A stretch of DNA of 64,000 nt from Planctomycetota bacterium (GTDB lineage: Bacteria > Planctomycetota > UBA1135 > GCA-002686595). Below, piece by piece: positions 55,697 to 64,000 of the stretch. The stretch covers positions 173,493 to 237,492 of the forward strand of contig JAJDEU010000056.1 of the NCBI GenBank assembly GCA_029259635.1. The letters run 5' to 3'. A program made the position numbers and the translations under genes. Numbering within the stretch: position 1 is the stretch's first letter; each line of letters starts with the position of its first letter. Below the pieces are notes generated by a model, which made no database searches, was not told where the DNA came from, and saw nothing but the letters and a program-made list of their open reading frames with translations.

Positions 55697-56523
55697 AAGG
55701 CACCATTCGGCTGGGTACTTCGAGCTGGTCCGAGAAGAGCTGGGTCGGGCCTTTCTATCCGAAGGGAACCAAGCCGGGTGACTTCTTGACTTGCTACGCG
55801 GAACAATTCGATACCGTCGAAGTGGACAGCACCTACTACCGCGCGCCGAGTCCGCACGTTGTCGAGGGTTGGGAGCGCAAGCTGCCCGAAGGGTTCACCT
55901 TGAGCGCCAAGTTCCCACGCGACATCGTTCATGCCGGTGACGGTCCGCGCCCGGATGGCGACAAGGTGCTCGTCCCCGAACACGTCGAGGCGACGACCAA
56001 GCAGTTTCTCTCGGCGATGACCGCGCTCGGCCCAAAGTGCGGACCACTCGTGCTGCAGTTCCCCTACTTCAACCTCGGCGCTTTTCCTCACCGAGACATT
56101 TTTCTCGAGCGCCTGGATGCCTTTCTCGCCACGCTCCCAAACAAATTCAGGTACGGCGTCGAGATCCGAAACAAGAACTGGATCGACACGACGATGATCG
56201 ACTTCTTGCGCGATCGCTCCGTCGCCTTGGTGCTCGTCGACCTGCTCTACATGCCGCACCCCGCTGACCTCGCCAAGAAGTTCGACTTGATCACGACCGA
56301 CTTCACCTACTGTCGGTTGATCGGCAACCGAAAAGCGGTGGACGCGAAGACCAAGACCTTCGACAAGATCGTCCTCGATCAATCCGAGCGCTTGAAACGC
56401 TGGGCCGAGCTCTTGGGCGACCTGCGCGAGCGCGTACCGGAAACCTACGTCTACTCGAACAATCACTACGCCGGTCACGGTCCGGCGACGACGCGCGAGT
56501 TGGCCGCGCTCGTCGAGGGTTAG
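55693..56523 (+). CDS. DUF72-family protein (YecE-like)
   Basis: A 276-residue TIM-barrel protein of the DUF72 group, with the usual opening IRLGTSSWSEKSWVGPFYP, then YAEQFDTVEVDSTYYRAPS, FTLSAKFPRDIVH, GPLVLQFPYFN and the final YVYSNNHYAGHGPAT. Members are uncharacterised; a carbohydrate or nuclease-related role has been proposed. Starts at GTG 55693 overlapping the previous TGA. Its TAG stop overlaps the TAA of the convergent glycosyltransferase (TTAG, 56520-56523). Confidence 0.88.
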   Translation: MKGTIRLGTSSWSEKSWVGPFYPKGTKPGDFLTCYAEQFDTVEVDSTYYRAPSPHVVEGWERKLPEGFTLSAKFPRDIVHAGDGPRPDGDKVLVPEHVEATTKQFLSAMTALGPKCGPLVLQFPYFNLGAFPHRDIFLERLDAFLATLPNKFRYGVEIRNKNWIDTTMIDFLRDRSVALVLVDLLYMPHPADLAKKFDLITTDFTYCRLIGNRKAVDAKTKTFDKIVLDQSERLKRWAELLGDLRERVPETYVYSNNHYAGHGPATTRELAALVEG

Positions 56524-57620
56524 CAGCCCGTGGCGATCTCGCGCCAAATCCTCGCGGTTCGCCGTGCGCTCGCCTCCCATGTGTACTCTGCGGCGATCGC
56601 TTGACGTTTTGCTCGCAGCCCCTCGTCGGGCGCCGTCTCCACCGCCAGTTCGATCGACTTCACAAGCTCGGTGACATCCACGTCCGAGCTCGAGTCGAAG
56701 TAGTGAGCGGCCGTTCCGAGCGCCTCCTCGAAAGCGCCGCCCGGGTTGGTCAGTACGGCCGTTCCGAACGAAAAGGCCTCAAGCGGTGTAACGGCGGTCT
56801 CCTCTCCGCGCGACAGGTGCACCAAGACCGATGCCTCCGAGACCAGTCGCGGAAGGTCGGCCTCAACCGGCGAGTCGATCCAGTCCACGGCCTCGCGCGC
56901 GGGAGAGCGATCAAGCGCGGCGCGAAACGAGTCACTGTGAGGGCCGCCTCCGACAAGGACGAGCCGACCGACGATTCCTCGCGCTTCGAGCTCCTCGAAA
57001 GCACGCAGGATCTCGAGCTGGCGGCGCTCTTCGCGGATCGCGCCCAACACGATCAGATCGGGCTTGCCCGTCGGCGCACCGAAGATCGGTAGATCGCGGC
57101 GCCAGTGATCGCAGCCGAGAGAGACGAAGTGGATGCGATCGGTTGAAATGCCATAGCGCTCGTGTAGCTCGCGCTCCGCGTGCCGACTCGCGACGAAGAG
57201 GTGGTCGAGTTCCGTGAGCGCGGTTCCGAGCTTGTGGTCGGCGCTCGAATCGCGCGGAGGAAGCTCACCAACCGCCAACGTCTGAACCGCGCGAGCGACA
57301 GACGGCGAGTCGAGCAAGATGCGGTGAAAGATAGGAACGTGGCCCGCGAGTGAATCCGCGCCTAACCCGGTCAGCGCGTGAACCGCATGAAGAGCGCGAC
57401 GCGGCAGACGCACCGACCGCCTCCGGTAGCGAGCCTCAAAACCCTCCAGGCCGATCGCTGGCTCGCCGATCGTGCGAGCCTCGGCGCCGAACTCGAAGAG
57501 CGAGAGCAGCGGCGCCTCGTCCAGCCGAACCAGCGCGCGGACCAACTCGCGCGCGTAGCGCCCGACCCCAGGCCAGTGCGTGACGGCCGGCAAATAGTCA
57601 ATTCCGACGCGCAGGCTCAA
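56520..57620 (-). CDS. GT4-family glycosyltransferase, diverged donor site
   Basis: A 366-residue GT-B protein closely related to the glycosyltransferase at 8096-9247: shared N-terminal VGIDYLPAV..WPGVGRYARELVRAL and LGCDHWRRDLP. In the donor domain the usual SEGFGLPPLEAM reads SRGEETAVTPLEAFSFGTAV; the first acidic residue is shifted while the second Glu is kept. Activity is plausible but not certain. TTG 57620 is the likely start. Its last codons form the sequence GCCACGGGCTGCTAA, matching the end of the 49.8-kb palindrome. Confidence 0.8.
   Translation of the reverse strand: MSLRVGIDYLPAVTHWPGVGRYARELVRALVRLDEAPLLSLFEFGAEARTIGEPAIGLEGFEARYRRRSVRLPRRALHAVHALTGLGADSLAGHVPIFHRILLDSPSVARAVQTLAVGELPPRDSSADHKLGTALTELDHLFVASRHAERELHERYGISTDRIHFVSLGCDHWRRDLPIFGAPTGKPDLIVLGAIREERRQLEILRAFEELEARGIVGRLVLVGGGPHSDSFRAALDRSPAREAVDWIDSPVEADLPRLVSEASVLVHLSRGEETAVTPLEAFSFGTAVLTNPGGAFEEALGTAAHYFDSSSDVDVTELVKSIELAVETAPDEGLRAKRQAIAAEYTWEASARRTARIWREIATGC
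56521..56533. repeat. 13-base match to the palindrome end at overlapping stop codons
   Basis: TAGCAGCCCGTGG matches the inward-reading end of the element at 49783-49949. TAG (56521-56523) is the stop codon of the DUF72 gene. It is bounded by TTAG rather than CTAG, and similarity stops after 13 bases. It could be a remnant or chance. Confidence 0.35.
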
Positions 57621-57787
57621 GGTCGGTCCTCTCCCGTCCGCGCCGCGCGGGCGAGACTCGGCGCTCTTTGGTGTTCGTTCGTCGTCTTCAAGCCGGTCTC
57701 AATTGCGATTGGATGATCATAGCGGGCATCGACTAGAATTTCGTCCATCAAGCAGAGCTCCGCTCGCCCAACCGTTCACCATTAGCC

Positions 57788-58399
57788 ATGAAAATCAGCT
57801 CGTCCCTTCTCTCACTCTCGATCGCTCTCGGTCTTCTCTTTCCCGCCTGCAGCAGCGAGACATCCGCCCATCAATTCGACTCGGACGTCGAAGAGTGCAA
57901 AGCCAACCTGCGCTCGATCTTCGACGGACTCATCAACTATCAGGTCGAAAAAGGCCAGCTGCCCAACGAGAGCGGCGTGCGCTTCTTCGCCGCGCTGATC
58001 AGCAGCGGCTATTGGGACAACAGCGCCGAGCGCGCGCGCAGCTTGATCTGTCCGGGAGTCGCCGTCGAAAAGTTGGCACTCAAAGGCGACACTCCCGAGA
58101 ACTGGTTCTCCGATCTGAGTTCGCTGACCGGCGACTCATCGAGCTACGCCGGACGCAACGTCGTCGACTCGCCACTCTTCAACGTTCCCGGTCCGGGCAC
58201 GGAAGCCTTGATCGCCTGCGACAATCAGTACGGCGAGAATCACGACGGTGTCACCAACGTTTTGATGTCCGACGGCAGCATTTTGTCGCTTGAGCTCGAG
58301 ACCGAAATAGAGAACGGCAATCTTCCCGAGGGAACGACGCGGATCGTTGTGGGCCCGGACTCGGCGCTCGATTTTCTACGGACGCTCACCCTCGACTGA
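57788..58399 (+). CDS. Lipoprotein with H-X9-DG motif
   Basis: A 203-residue protein with a signal peptide ending FPAC (Cys21 as a likely lipid site). It has a helical part, ECKANLRSIFDGLINYQVEKGQLPNESG, similar to the post-pilin region of prepilin-like proteins. Near the end it has ENHDGVTNVLMSDGSIL: His152, nine residues, then Asp162-Gly163. This is the H-X9-DG motif seen in many planctomycete/verrucomicrobial prepilin-associated proteins. Here the usual type IV pilin N-terminus is replaced by a lipoprotein signal. Function unknown. Confidence 0.75.
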   Translation: MKISSSLLSLSIALGLLFPACSSETSAHQFDSDVEECKANLRSIFDGLINYQVEKGQLPNESGVRFFAALISSGYWDNSAERARSLICPGVAVEKLALKGDTPENWFSDLSSLTGDSSSYAGRNVVDSPLFNVPGPGTEALIACDNQYGENHDGVTNVLMSDGSILSLELETEIENGNLPEGTTRIVVGPDSALDFLRTLTLD

Positions 58400-58409
58400 C
58401 TCATTCGGG

Positions 58410-59402
58410 CTAGAGCGCCACGCGAGCGACGTAGATTGCGCTCGGCTTCTCGCAAATCTCAAAACCCGGTCGGTTCAAGAACTCGTGCTGGGAGTAGTAG
58501 CTGACGAGCAGACTTCCGTCCGGTTCCCGGGCGAGCCCGCAGTAGGAAGTGTCGCCGCCACTGGGCAGATCGAGGAGCTTCGTCGAACGGCCGTTGCTCA
58601 GGCTCCAGAGCCGCGTCACGTAGCCGCCACTTCCATCGCGATCACGGCCGGCCACGATGAGCTGTTCCTTGCCTGGCGCGAGAACGGGCGCGTGAATCCA
58701 GTGCGGGAGAACCGAACGCCGCCAGGAGGTGAACGGCGAGCGAGCTTCGAAGAGAAAGGTTTCGTCCTCGGCGCCGCGAACCACGGCGAGCATGCGACCG
58801 TCATCGAAGCGATGCAGCGCGCCCTCCGAACCGGCGAGGCCCGGACGTCCAGGGAGCAGAGTCGCATGTCGCTGCCACCGAGTGCCGTCCTCGGAGTGTG
58901 CGAGGATGACTTCGACGGACGAGCCGTCCAAGTCCATTCCGTAGGCGGTGGACCAAAACCCGTCATCGAACCTTTTCGGCGCCCACAACCACCAGCTCGG
59001 CCCGAAGACGCGAACCGGCGTTTCCCAGTTTTCGCCATCGGGCGACGACGACACGTGCGTATAGGTTAGGCGCGGTGATCCGGGCACACGCTCGCCAGTC
59101 GGCCTGCGCTCTTCCTCATGCGAGCCGAAGAAGAGCAGCAGTCGCTGACCATCGTCGACCAGCTTGGGATCGCGATCATCGAGTCCGGTGGTGAGCCTCG
59201 CGACTTCCGTCCAGTTCTCCGCGTCCGAACTCGCGAGAACGACGATCACGCCGGGCGGATAGGTCTCGTGGCGTTCACCGCTTCGGTAGACCAAGAAGTA
59301 GCGCGCATCTCGATCGCCGCTCGGTGACCAGCGGATCATGTCCGTCATCGAGTTGTGCCGACCGTCGTCGACGATCTTATGGAGCGAGACCAGGCGAGCC
59401 AT
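58410..59402 (-). CDS. Sialidase/BNR-repeat-like exo-hydrolase
   Basis: A 330-residue beta-propeller protein with Asp-box-like turns (SSPDGENWETPV; SSDAENWTEVARL; SEDGTRWQRHATLL). Strands start RWSPSGDRDARYFLVYRSGERHE, GVIVVLASSD and KLVDDGQRLLLFFGSHEE. Such folds include sialidases and other exo-glycosidases acting on glycan ends, but the catalytic residues (Arg triad, Tyr/Glu pair) could not be placed. There is no signal peptide. It lies 6 bp after the glycosyltransferase gene 59409-61172 on the same strand, suggesting a shared role in glycan handling. Confidence 0.7.
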   Translation of the reverse strand: MARLVSLHKIVDDGRHNSMTDMIRWSPSGDRDARYFLVYRSGERHETYPPGVIVVLASSDAENWTEVARLTTGLDDRDPKLVDDGQRLLLFFGSHEEERRPTGERVPGSPRLTYTHVSSSPDGENWETPVRVFGPSWWLWAPKRFDDGFWSTAYGMDLDGSSVEVILAHSEDGTRWQRHATLLPGRPGLAGSEGALHRFDDGRMLAVVRGAEDETFLFEARSPFTSWRRSVLPHWIHAPVLAPGKEQLIVAGRDRDGSGGYVTRLWSLSNGRSTKLLDLPSGGDTSYCGLAREPDGSLLVSYYSQHEFLNRPGFEICEKPSAIYVARVAL

Positions 59403-59408
59403 TTCGAA

Positions 59409-61172
59409 CTAGCTGGCGAGTCCGAATGACCCGGATGCCTTGCGGGCGGAGAGCATATGGCGCACGCGCTTCTGGAAGGCGTGGCGCTCGCGAACAGCCT
59501 CCGCGCCTCGCTCGGCGATCGCGCGCGCTTCCTCCGGCGCGGCCAGATAGTGCTTCAGCTTTTCGCGACACTCCGCAAGATCGCGATAGCTCTCCAGCTC
59601 GACTCCGACTTCGAACAACTCTTCGAGAGCTTCGGTGTGCTCAACCAGAGCAAATCCCCCGCACGCCAAGATGTCGAACACGCGCATCGTCACGATGTCG
59701 TTCTGGTACAGCCGCCCGATATCCAGGTTGATCTGTGAGGCGCCATAAACCCGCGTGACGTCGTGCTCGTGGGTCGCCGGTCCGCAGTAATTCACGCCAC
59801 TCGCAGCGATCGACCTCCAGCCCTCGTCGCCCCAGACGCGCATCCCGAACTCCGCCAGGTTGGCGACGTAGGAGAGCCGGCGCTCGGCGGCAGAGAACTC
59901 GCCGATGAGCAGCGCCGGATCCCGCTTTCCGATCGTCCGATGACTCCAGTCCACGAAGCCGGGTGCAAAACGTTCGAGGAGCTCGGGCGTCACCCACTCG
60001 TCGGGCGCGCTGCGTTGCGCGGTTACGAGCTGTTCGAGAACCGCTTGAGGGTCGAGCTCGCTCGAGGTCTCGCTGACCCAACCCGAGAGGTCGGCGAGGA
60101 CCTGCTGAATGAAGAGCTGCGCGTTCGCGAGCATGCTACTTCCGACAAAACTGACCGGCGCTGCGTAGCGCTCGCGCTCGGAATTCGTGAGCGAGACCGG
60201 GCGACGGAGTTCCGTGTCGGCGGCGAGCGGCAGGTATTCCGCGTTCTGGTAGCCGAGCGCGCAGAGCTCGGAGACCTGGACTTTGCGATAGCTGAAGAGA
60301 TGCGCGTGCCCCGACGGTGTCGTCGGAGCGCTGACCTGGTGCGTGAACGGATCGATTTCCCAGGTCATCAGCTCGATGCCATGTCGGTGCGTGAACTCGA
60401 CGAAGCCGTCGCGAACGTTGATCGCGGCCAAGAGTTCGGGCTGAAGAGCGCTCACCGTATAGTCCAATTCCTCGACGGAGAGCCGTTCGAAGTCCATCGT
60501 CCAAATCGAAAAGCCCTCGTGTTTGAGAGCCCGCGCGAGGGAATCGACATAGAGCTTGCCGTCGCAGAGTACGGCGCGCTTTTCTCGTGCACCGCTCTCT
60601 AACCAGTCCAGTTCGTGCGCGTAGATTTTGGTGAACAGCGGATGCTCGACGCGCGCTTCGATGGTCGGGTCGCTGACGAGTTCGAGGAGATCGGCGCCGA
60701 GCGCGAGCTGAAGACGTCCGCTCTGGATGGGTTCGAAATAGTCCCGTCGTCCGAGCAACATGCGCAGCATCCACGGGTCGCGATCCCAAACGACTAGGCG
60801 AGAGTTGCTCTCCGTCAGCAAGCTCTCGACGAGCTCGCCGAGTCCAACTCCGAACACGAGGATTTTTGCGTCATCGCCCACTCGCGCGAGAGCGCCTTGA
60901 ATGGCCGGATCAACGGAGCCGGCGGGAACGGCGAGCGGAATCCAAGCGCCTCGGCGGGAGTAGAAGACTTCACCGTCTGCGCCCTCGCTGACATGATCGC
61001 CCAGAGCGGACCAACACAGGCGCAGGGCCAGGTCAGGCTGAACCTCGCTGAGTGCGCGCAGATTCGCGCTGAAGGTTTGGTGGGATGCGCCCGGAGGCCA
61101 TTGGGAATTGAGATGATCCACTGCTCTTGGGCTCGCCACCGAGGCGAGCTTGTGTAGGCTGCTCTTCGACAT
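59409..61172 (-). CDS. CgeB-like glycosyltransferase (GT-B, large)
   Basis: A 587-residue protein with an N-terminal region resembling DUF3880/CgeB proteins and a C-terminal glycosyl-transferase-1-like domain. Seen: HLFSYRKVQVSELCALGYQNAEYLPLAAD and VSFVGSSMLANAQLFIQQVL at the hinge, and DIGRLYQNDIVTMRVFDILACGGFALVEHTEALEELFEVGVELESYRDLAECREKLKHYL, typical of the CgeB C-terminal domain. Predicted to glycosylate a surface protein or glycan. ATG 61172 was chosen since the fold starts there; the frame stays open upstream. Divergent from the MoCo gene. Confidence 0.85.
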   Translation of the reverse strand: MSKSSLHKLASVASPRAVDHLNSQWPPGASHQTFSANLRALSEVQPDLALRLCWSALGDHVSEGADGEVFYSRRGAWIPLAVPAGSVDPAIQGALARVGDDAKILVFGVGLGELVESLLTESNSRLVVWDRDPWMLRMLLGRRDYFEPIQSGRLQLALGADLLELVSDPTIEARVEHPLFTKIYAHELDWLESGAREKRAVLCDGKLYVDSLARALKHEGFSIWTMDFERLSVEELDYTVSALQPELLAAINVRDGFVEFTHRHGIELMTWEIDPFTHQVSAPTTPSGHAHLFSYRKVQVSELCALGYQNAEYLPLAADTELRRPVSLTNSERERYAAPVSFVGSSMLANAQLFIQQVLADLSGWVSETSSELDPQAVLEQLVTAQRSAPDEWVTPELLERFAPGFVDWSHRTIGKRDPALLIGEFSAAERRLSYVANLAEFGMRVWGDEGWRSIAASGVNYCGPATHEHDVTRVYGASQINLDIGRLYQNDIVTMRVFDILACGGFALVEHTEALEELFEVGVELESYRDLAECREKLKHYLAAPEEARAIAERGAEAVRERHAFQKRVRHMLSARKASGSFGLAS

Positions 61173-61215
61173 TTTGTCCCGATCCCCCAAGGCTCCGAGA
61201 TCCCCCGCCCGCAGA

Positions 61216-61755
61216 ATGAGCTCATCGCGCCCACTAATTGGAATCATCACCGTCTCCGATCGCGCCAGCAGCGGCGAATACGAGGACTTGTCGGGACCGG
61301 CCATCGCAGATGCCTTGCGCGAGTTTCTGGCGACGGAGTGCGAGTACGAGACGGTCATCGTGCCCGATGAGGTCGACCAGATCGTGGCCGCGGTCAAGGG
61401 CTTCACCGCCCGAGGAGCTGGGCTCATCTGCACGACCGGCGGAACCGGTCCCTCGCCGCGAGACGTCACCCCCGAGGCGATGGAGCTCGTCATCGAGAAG
61501 GAGTTGCGCGGGTTCGGCGAGCTGATGCGCAAGGCGTCGCTCGACATCGGCGTGCCCACGGCGATTCTCTCCCGCCAGACCGCCGGCATCGTCGGCAAGA
61601 GCTTGATCGTCAACATGCCCGGCAAACCCGCCTCCATCCGAGTCTGCCTCGAAGCCATCTTCCCCGCGATCCCCTACTGCATCGAGCTCGCCGAGGGCCC
61701 TTACCTAGAGGGCAACCCCGACGTCGTGCAGGTCTTCCGCCCCAAGAAGAAGTAG
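61216..61755 (+). CDS. mog: Molybdopterin adenylyltransferase (Mog/MoaB family)
   Basis: A 179-residue protein that activates molybdopterin with ATP during molybdenum-cofactor assembly. The family motif TTGGTGPSPRDVTPEAM is intact, as are ITVSDRASSGEYEDLSGPAIADAL and VNMPGKPASIRVCLEAIFPAIPYCIEL. Length and order match the MogA/MoaB group; sequence alone does not separate MogA from MoaB. No other molybdenum genes are adjacent. ATG 61216 begins directly before the first strand. Confidence 0.93.
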   Translation: MSSSRPLIGIITVSDRASSGEYEDLSGPAIADALREFLATECEYETVIVPDEVDQIVAAVKGFTARGAGLICTTGGTGPSPRDVTPEAMELVIEKELRGFGELMRKASLDIGVPTAILSRQTAGIVGKSLIVNMPGKPASIRVCLEAIFPAIPYCIELAEGPYLEGNPDVVQVFRPKKK

Positions 61756-61777
61756 GCATCGTGAAAGAGCAGGCGGG

Positions 61778-62185
61778 ATGATTGCGAAGAGATTCCTTCC
61801 CGGACTGATCATCGGCGGGTTGGCTTCGGCGGCCATCCTCGGTTCGGGCCGAGTCCTGTATGGATGGTCCGACGGAGACATTGCCGAGTACGCGTTGAGT
61901 GAACCTCTTTACGAACTGCTCGGCCTGGGCTCCCTTGCACTGGGCGCGGCGGTTCTTCTACTGCTGTCGAAGTACTCGCCGCTCAACTTCTTGGTCTCCG
62001 TCTGTGTCGTTCCGCTCCCCATCCTCGGCGCAATTTTCTTCGAAATGGAACGGTCTCCGACCAGCCACAATCTTTGGCCGATCGAAATGATCCCCATCGC
62101 GGCGGGAGCTCTTGTTCTCCACCTCCCCGCTCTGTTCCTTCTTGCAGCGCGAATATTCCGAGCCGGGCAGACGGAGACAGACTGA
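61778..62185 (+). CDS. Small integral membrane protein of unknown function
   Basis: A 135-residue protein with about four hydrophobic segments (FLPGLIIGGLASAAILGSG; LGLGSLALGAAVLLLLS; LNFLVSVCVVPLPILGAIFF; MIPIAAGALVLHLPALFLLAARIF). GGCGGG lies just before ATG 61778. It follows the molybdopterin gene by 22 bp and could be co-transcribed. No family was recognised. Confidence 0.65.
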   Translation: MIAKRFLPGLIIGGLASAAILGSGRVLYGWSDGDIAEYALSEPLYELLGLGSLALGAAVLLLLSKYSPLNFLVSVCVVPLPILGAIFFEMERSPTSHNLWPIEMIPIAAGALVLHLPALFLLAARIFRAGQTETD

Positions 62186-62198
62186 AGTTGAGAGCGGG

Positions 62199-63896
62199 TC
62201 AGTAGCCCGCCGCTTGACCGTCCTTGCGAGACTCGGACGCTCCGAAGTACACGCCGGTTTCGAGGTCGCGCAGAATGGCTTGGTAGCCACCGAAGAGACC
62301 GACAGCGGTACCGATCACATGACCGCGCTTGACGAGCTCCGCGGCGACACTCTCGTCGAGAGCCGACTCTAAATTCACGAGTCCGCCTTCACTCATGCGC
62401 TCGCCGGTCGGCTGCGAAGAGCCGGTGTGTACGAGGCGCGCTGCGTCTCCGGCCTCTTGCAGATTCATCTCGAAGTCGACCAGGTTGATGATGATCTGCG
62501 CGTGCATCTGCGGTTGCGTCGCGCCGCCCATCACTCCGAAGCTGATCCACGGTTTGCCGTCCACCGTCGCGAACGCGGGAATGATCGTGTGAAAAGGACG
62601 CTTGCCCGGCGCGTAGGAGTTCGCTCGACCGGGCGTCAGATCGAAGAGTTCGCCTCGGTCCTGGAGAATGAAACCGAGTCCGTGCGGCGCCATGCCCGAC
62701 CCCATACCGCGGTAGTTGCTCTGAATCAGCGAAACCATGTTGCCGTCCGAGTCGGCAGTCGTCAGATAGATCGTGTCGCCGTTCTCGAGCGCGGGATTGC
62801 CGGGATCGAAGCTCTTGGCCGCGCGCTTCATGTCGATCAGCTTGCGCCGCTCGTTCGCGTACTCCTTCGAGATCAAACCCGCGATGGGGATTTTGGCGAA
62901 GTCCGGATCCGCGTAAAAGCGAGCTCGATCCTCGAAGGCGAGCTTCTTCGCTTCCGTAAAGACGTGCAGGTAATCCGCGCTTCCGAACCCCATCGCGCGC
63001 AGGTCGTAGCCCTCGAGAAGATTGAGGATCTGAAGCGCCGCGATGCCTTGACCGTTCGGCGGCAACTCCCACAGGTCGACCCCTCGATAGTTCGTAGAGA
63101 CAGGCTCGACCCATTCGGAACGGTGCTCCGCCAGGTCTTCGAAAGTGAGGTAGCCCCCGTTCGCCTGCATGAAGTCCGCGATCGAGTGAGCGAGCTCGCC
63201 CTTATAAAAAGCATCCCGCCCGCCCTTCGCAATCTTCTCCAAGGTCTTGGCGAGATTCGGATTGCGGAACAGCTCGCCCTTCTTCGGCGCACGTCCGTGC
63301 ACGGTGAACTGCTCGGCAAAGCCGGGATAAGCGCTGAGTCGCGGAACGCTGAGGCCCCAGTAGTGCGCGATCAACTCGCTGAGCGGAAAGCCATCGCGCG
63401 CGTAGCCAATCGCCGGTTGGAACAGCTCGCTCCAGGGCAGCTTCCCAAACTTCGCGTGCAGCTCCGCCCAGCCGTCCACGCAACCGGGAACCGTCACCGG
63501 CAGCGGACCGTGGCTCGGAATGAACTCGAGGTCGAGTTGCTCGAAGACCTCTGCGTTCAGCGACCTCGGCGAACGCCCGCTCGCGTTGAGCCCGTGCAGC
63601 TGTTTCGACTCCGCGTCCCAGACGATCGCAAACAGATCACCGCCAATGCCGTTGCCCGTCGGCTCGACGAGTCCGAGCAGCGCGTTCGCCGCGATGGCCG
63701 CGTCGATCGCATTGCCCCCCCGCTTCAAGATGTCGAGCGCCACTTGCGTCGCGAGCGGCTGGCTCGTCGCCGCCATCCCGTGTTGCGCGATAACTTCCGA
63801 ACGAGTGGCGAGCGCCAGCCCCGTCACCCGATCGCCACCACTCTGAACCGCGGGCCCAACCAACGACGCGAACACCAACAGGGAAACCGTCAACAT
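62199..63896 (-). CDS. ggt: Gamma-glutamyltranspeptidase
   Basis: A 565-residue exported enzyme that splits glutathione and other gamma-glutamyl compounds. The signal peptide is about 20 residues (MLTVSLLVFASLVGPAVQSG). It is made as a precursor that self-cleaves: the new N-terminal Thr is Thr375 in the GDTIYLTTADSDGN segment, aligned with the TTHYSVVDKDGN of E. coli. Other conserved parts are GNAIDAAIAANALLGLVEPTGNGIGGDLFAIV and SGRSP (substrate Arg). Length is normal. ATG 63896 was chosen for the signal peptide. Confidence 0.92.
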   Translation of the reverse strand: MLTVSLLVFASLVGPAVQSGGDRVTGLALATRSEVIAQHGMAATSQPLATQVALDILKRGGNAIDAAIAANALLGLVEPTGNGIGGDLFAIVWDAESKQLHGLNASGRSPRSLNAEVFEQLDLEFIPSHGPLPVTVPGCVDGWAELHAKFGKLPWSELFQPAIGYARDGFPLSELIAHYWGLSVPRLSAYPGFAEQFTVHGRAPKKGELFRNPNLAKTLEKIAKGGRDAFYKGELAHSIADFMQANGGYLTFEDLAEHRSEWVEPVSTNYRGVDLWELPPNGQGIAALQILNLLEGYDLRAMGFGSADYLHVFTEAKKLAFEDRARFYADPDFAKIPIAGLISKEYANERRKLIDMKRAAKSFDPGNPALENGDTIYLTTADSDGNMVSLIQSNYRGMGSGMAPHGLGFILQDRGELFDLTPGRANSYAPGKRPFHTIIPAFATVDGKPWISFGVMGGATQPQMHAQIIINLVDFEMNLQEAGDAARLVHTGSSQPTGERMSEGGLVNLESALDESVAAELVKRGHVIGTAVGLFGGYQAILRDLETGVYFGASESRKDGQAAGY

Positions 63897-64000
63897 GCAA
63901 TCACCTCGCGCTCAGTGTACTCGTCGCGGGGTAAGTTTTATAACGACCCCCGGTGCGATGTAAACAGTTGGGGCCCCGTGGCGTGGGGGCTGGGGGCCGG

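Noticed and set aside
1..64000. CRISPR arrays, prophage or integron structures
   Set aside because: No regularly spaced direct repeats, cas genes, integrase or phage structural genes were seen.

Overview
The window is a 64-kb piece of a high-GC, Gram-negative-type bacterial chromosome with dense coding on both strands. Several features point to the Planctomycetota or a close relative, as inference rather than proof. One lipoprotein carries an H-X9-DG motif (57788-58399). Large secreted proteins have C-terminal domains of the kind common in that phylum (9604-12003, 33305-35005). A cytochrome bc complex has a split cytochrome b and a very large multiheme subunit (35687-41909). PPi-based energy metabolism is represented by a membrane pyrophosphatase and a PPi-type phosphofructokinase. 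No rRNA genes, CRISPR arrays, intact transposases or prophage genes were seen.

Layout. 1-6.7 kb: end of a receiver-domain protein, an acyl-lipid desaturase, histidine ammonia-lyase, a membrane-anchored protein with carboxypeptidase-regulatory-like repeats, a GNAT enzyme and a divergent isocitrate/isopropylmalate-type dehydrogenase. 6.7-18 kb: envelope polysaccharide genes (flippase, four GT4-type glycosyltransferases) mixed with a secreted metzincin protease, GNAT, SDR, arsenate reductase, FHA and glutaredoxin-like proteins. 18.6-21.2 kb: a translationally coupled ABC ATPase / membrane protein / anchored TPR-like operon. 21.2-28.6 kb: hemB, a DedA protein, hppA, rsfS, a polytopic glycosyltransferase-like protein and a PolB-type 3'-5' exonuclease. 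28.6-35 kb: exported proteins, namely a phosphodiesterase lipoprotein, a matrixin-like protease with IPT/TIG domains and its short partner, and a Ca-binding-loop protein. 35.7-44.4 kb: octaheme cytochrome, cytochrome b C-terminal subunit, cytochrome b, Rieske protein, HEAT-repeat protein and PPi-type phosphofructokinase, all on the minus strand. 44.6-52.2 kb: a tRNA-Leu with anticodon AAG, a large anchored protein of unknown function, aminotransferase, serine beta-lactamase-like protein, HD phosphohydrolase and a secreted protein with three Cys-rich metal-binding-like repeats. 52.4-64 kb: GH20 hexosaminidase, sulfatase-fold lipoprotein, DUF72 protein, GT4 protein, H-X9-DG lipoprotein, sialidase-like protein, CgeB-like glycosyltransferase, molybdopterin adenylyltransferase, a small membrane protein and gamma-glutamyltranspeptidase.

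The most unusual signals are non-coding. A 167-bp, almost perfectly palindromic element lies at 49783-49949. One degenerate end of it lies near 2962, and a 13-base match lies at 56521. In all three places the TAG stop codon of a gene is the outer edge of the repeat. A second, unrelated inverted-repeat element (46995-47196) is also bounded by CTAG. Together they suggest small non-autonomous mobile elements that target YTAR/CTAG and settle harmlessly on TAG stop codons. Other points of note are the bc complex with a 1204-residue octaheme subunit, the tRNA-Leu(AAG), the triple-repeat Cys protein and structured leaders before hppA, the PFK gene and the 9.6-kb protease.
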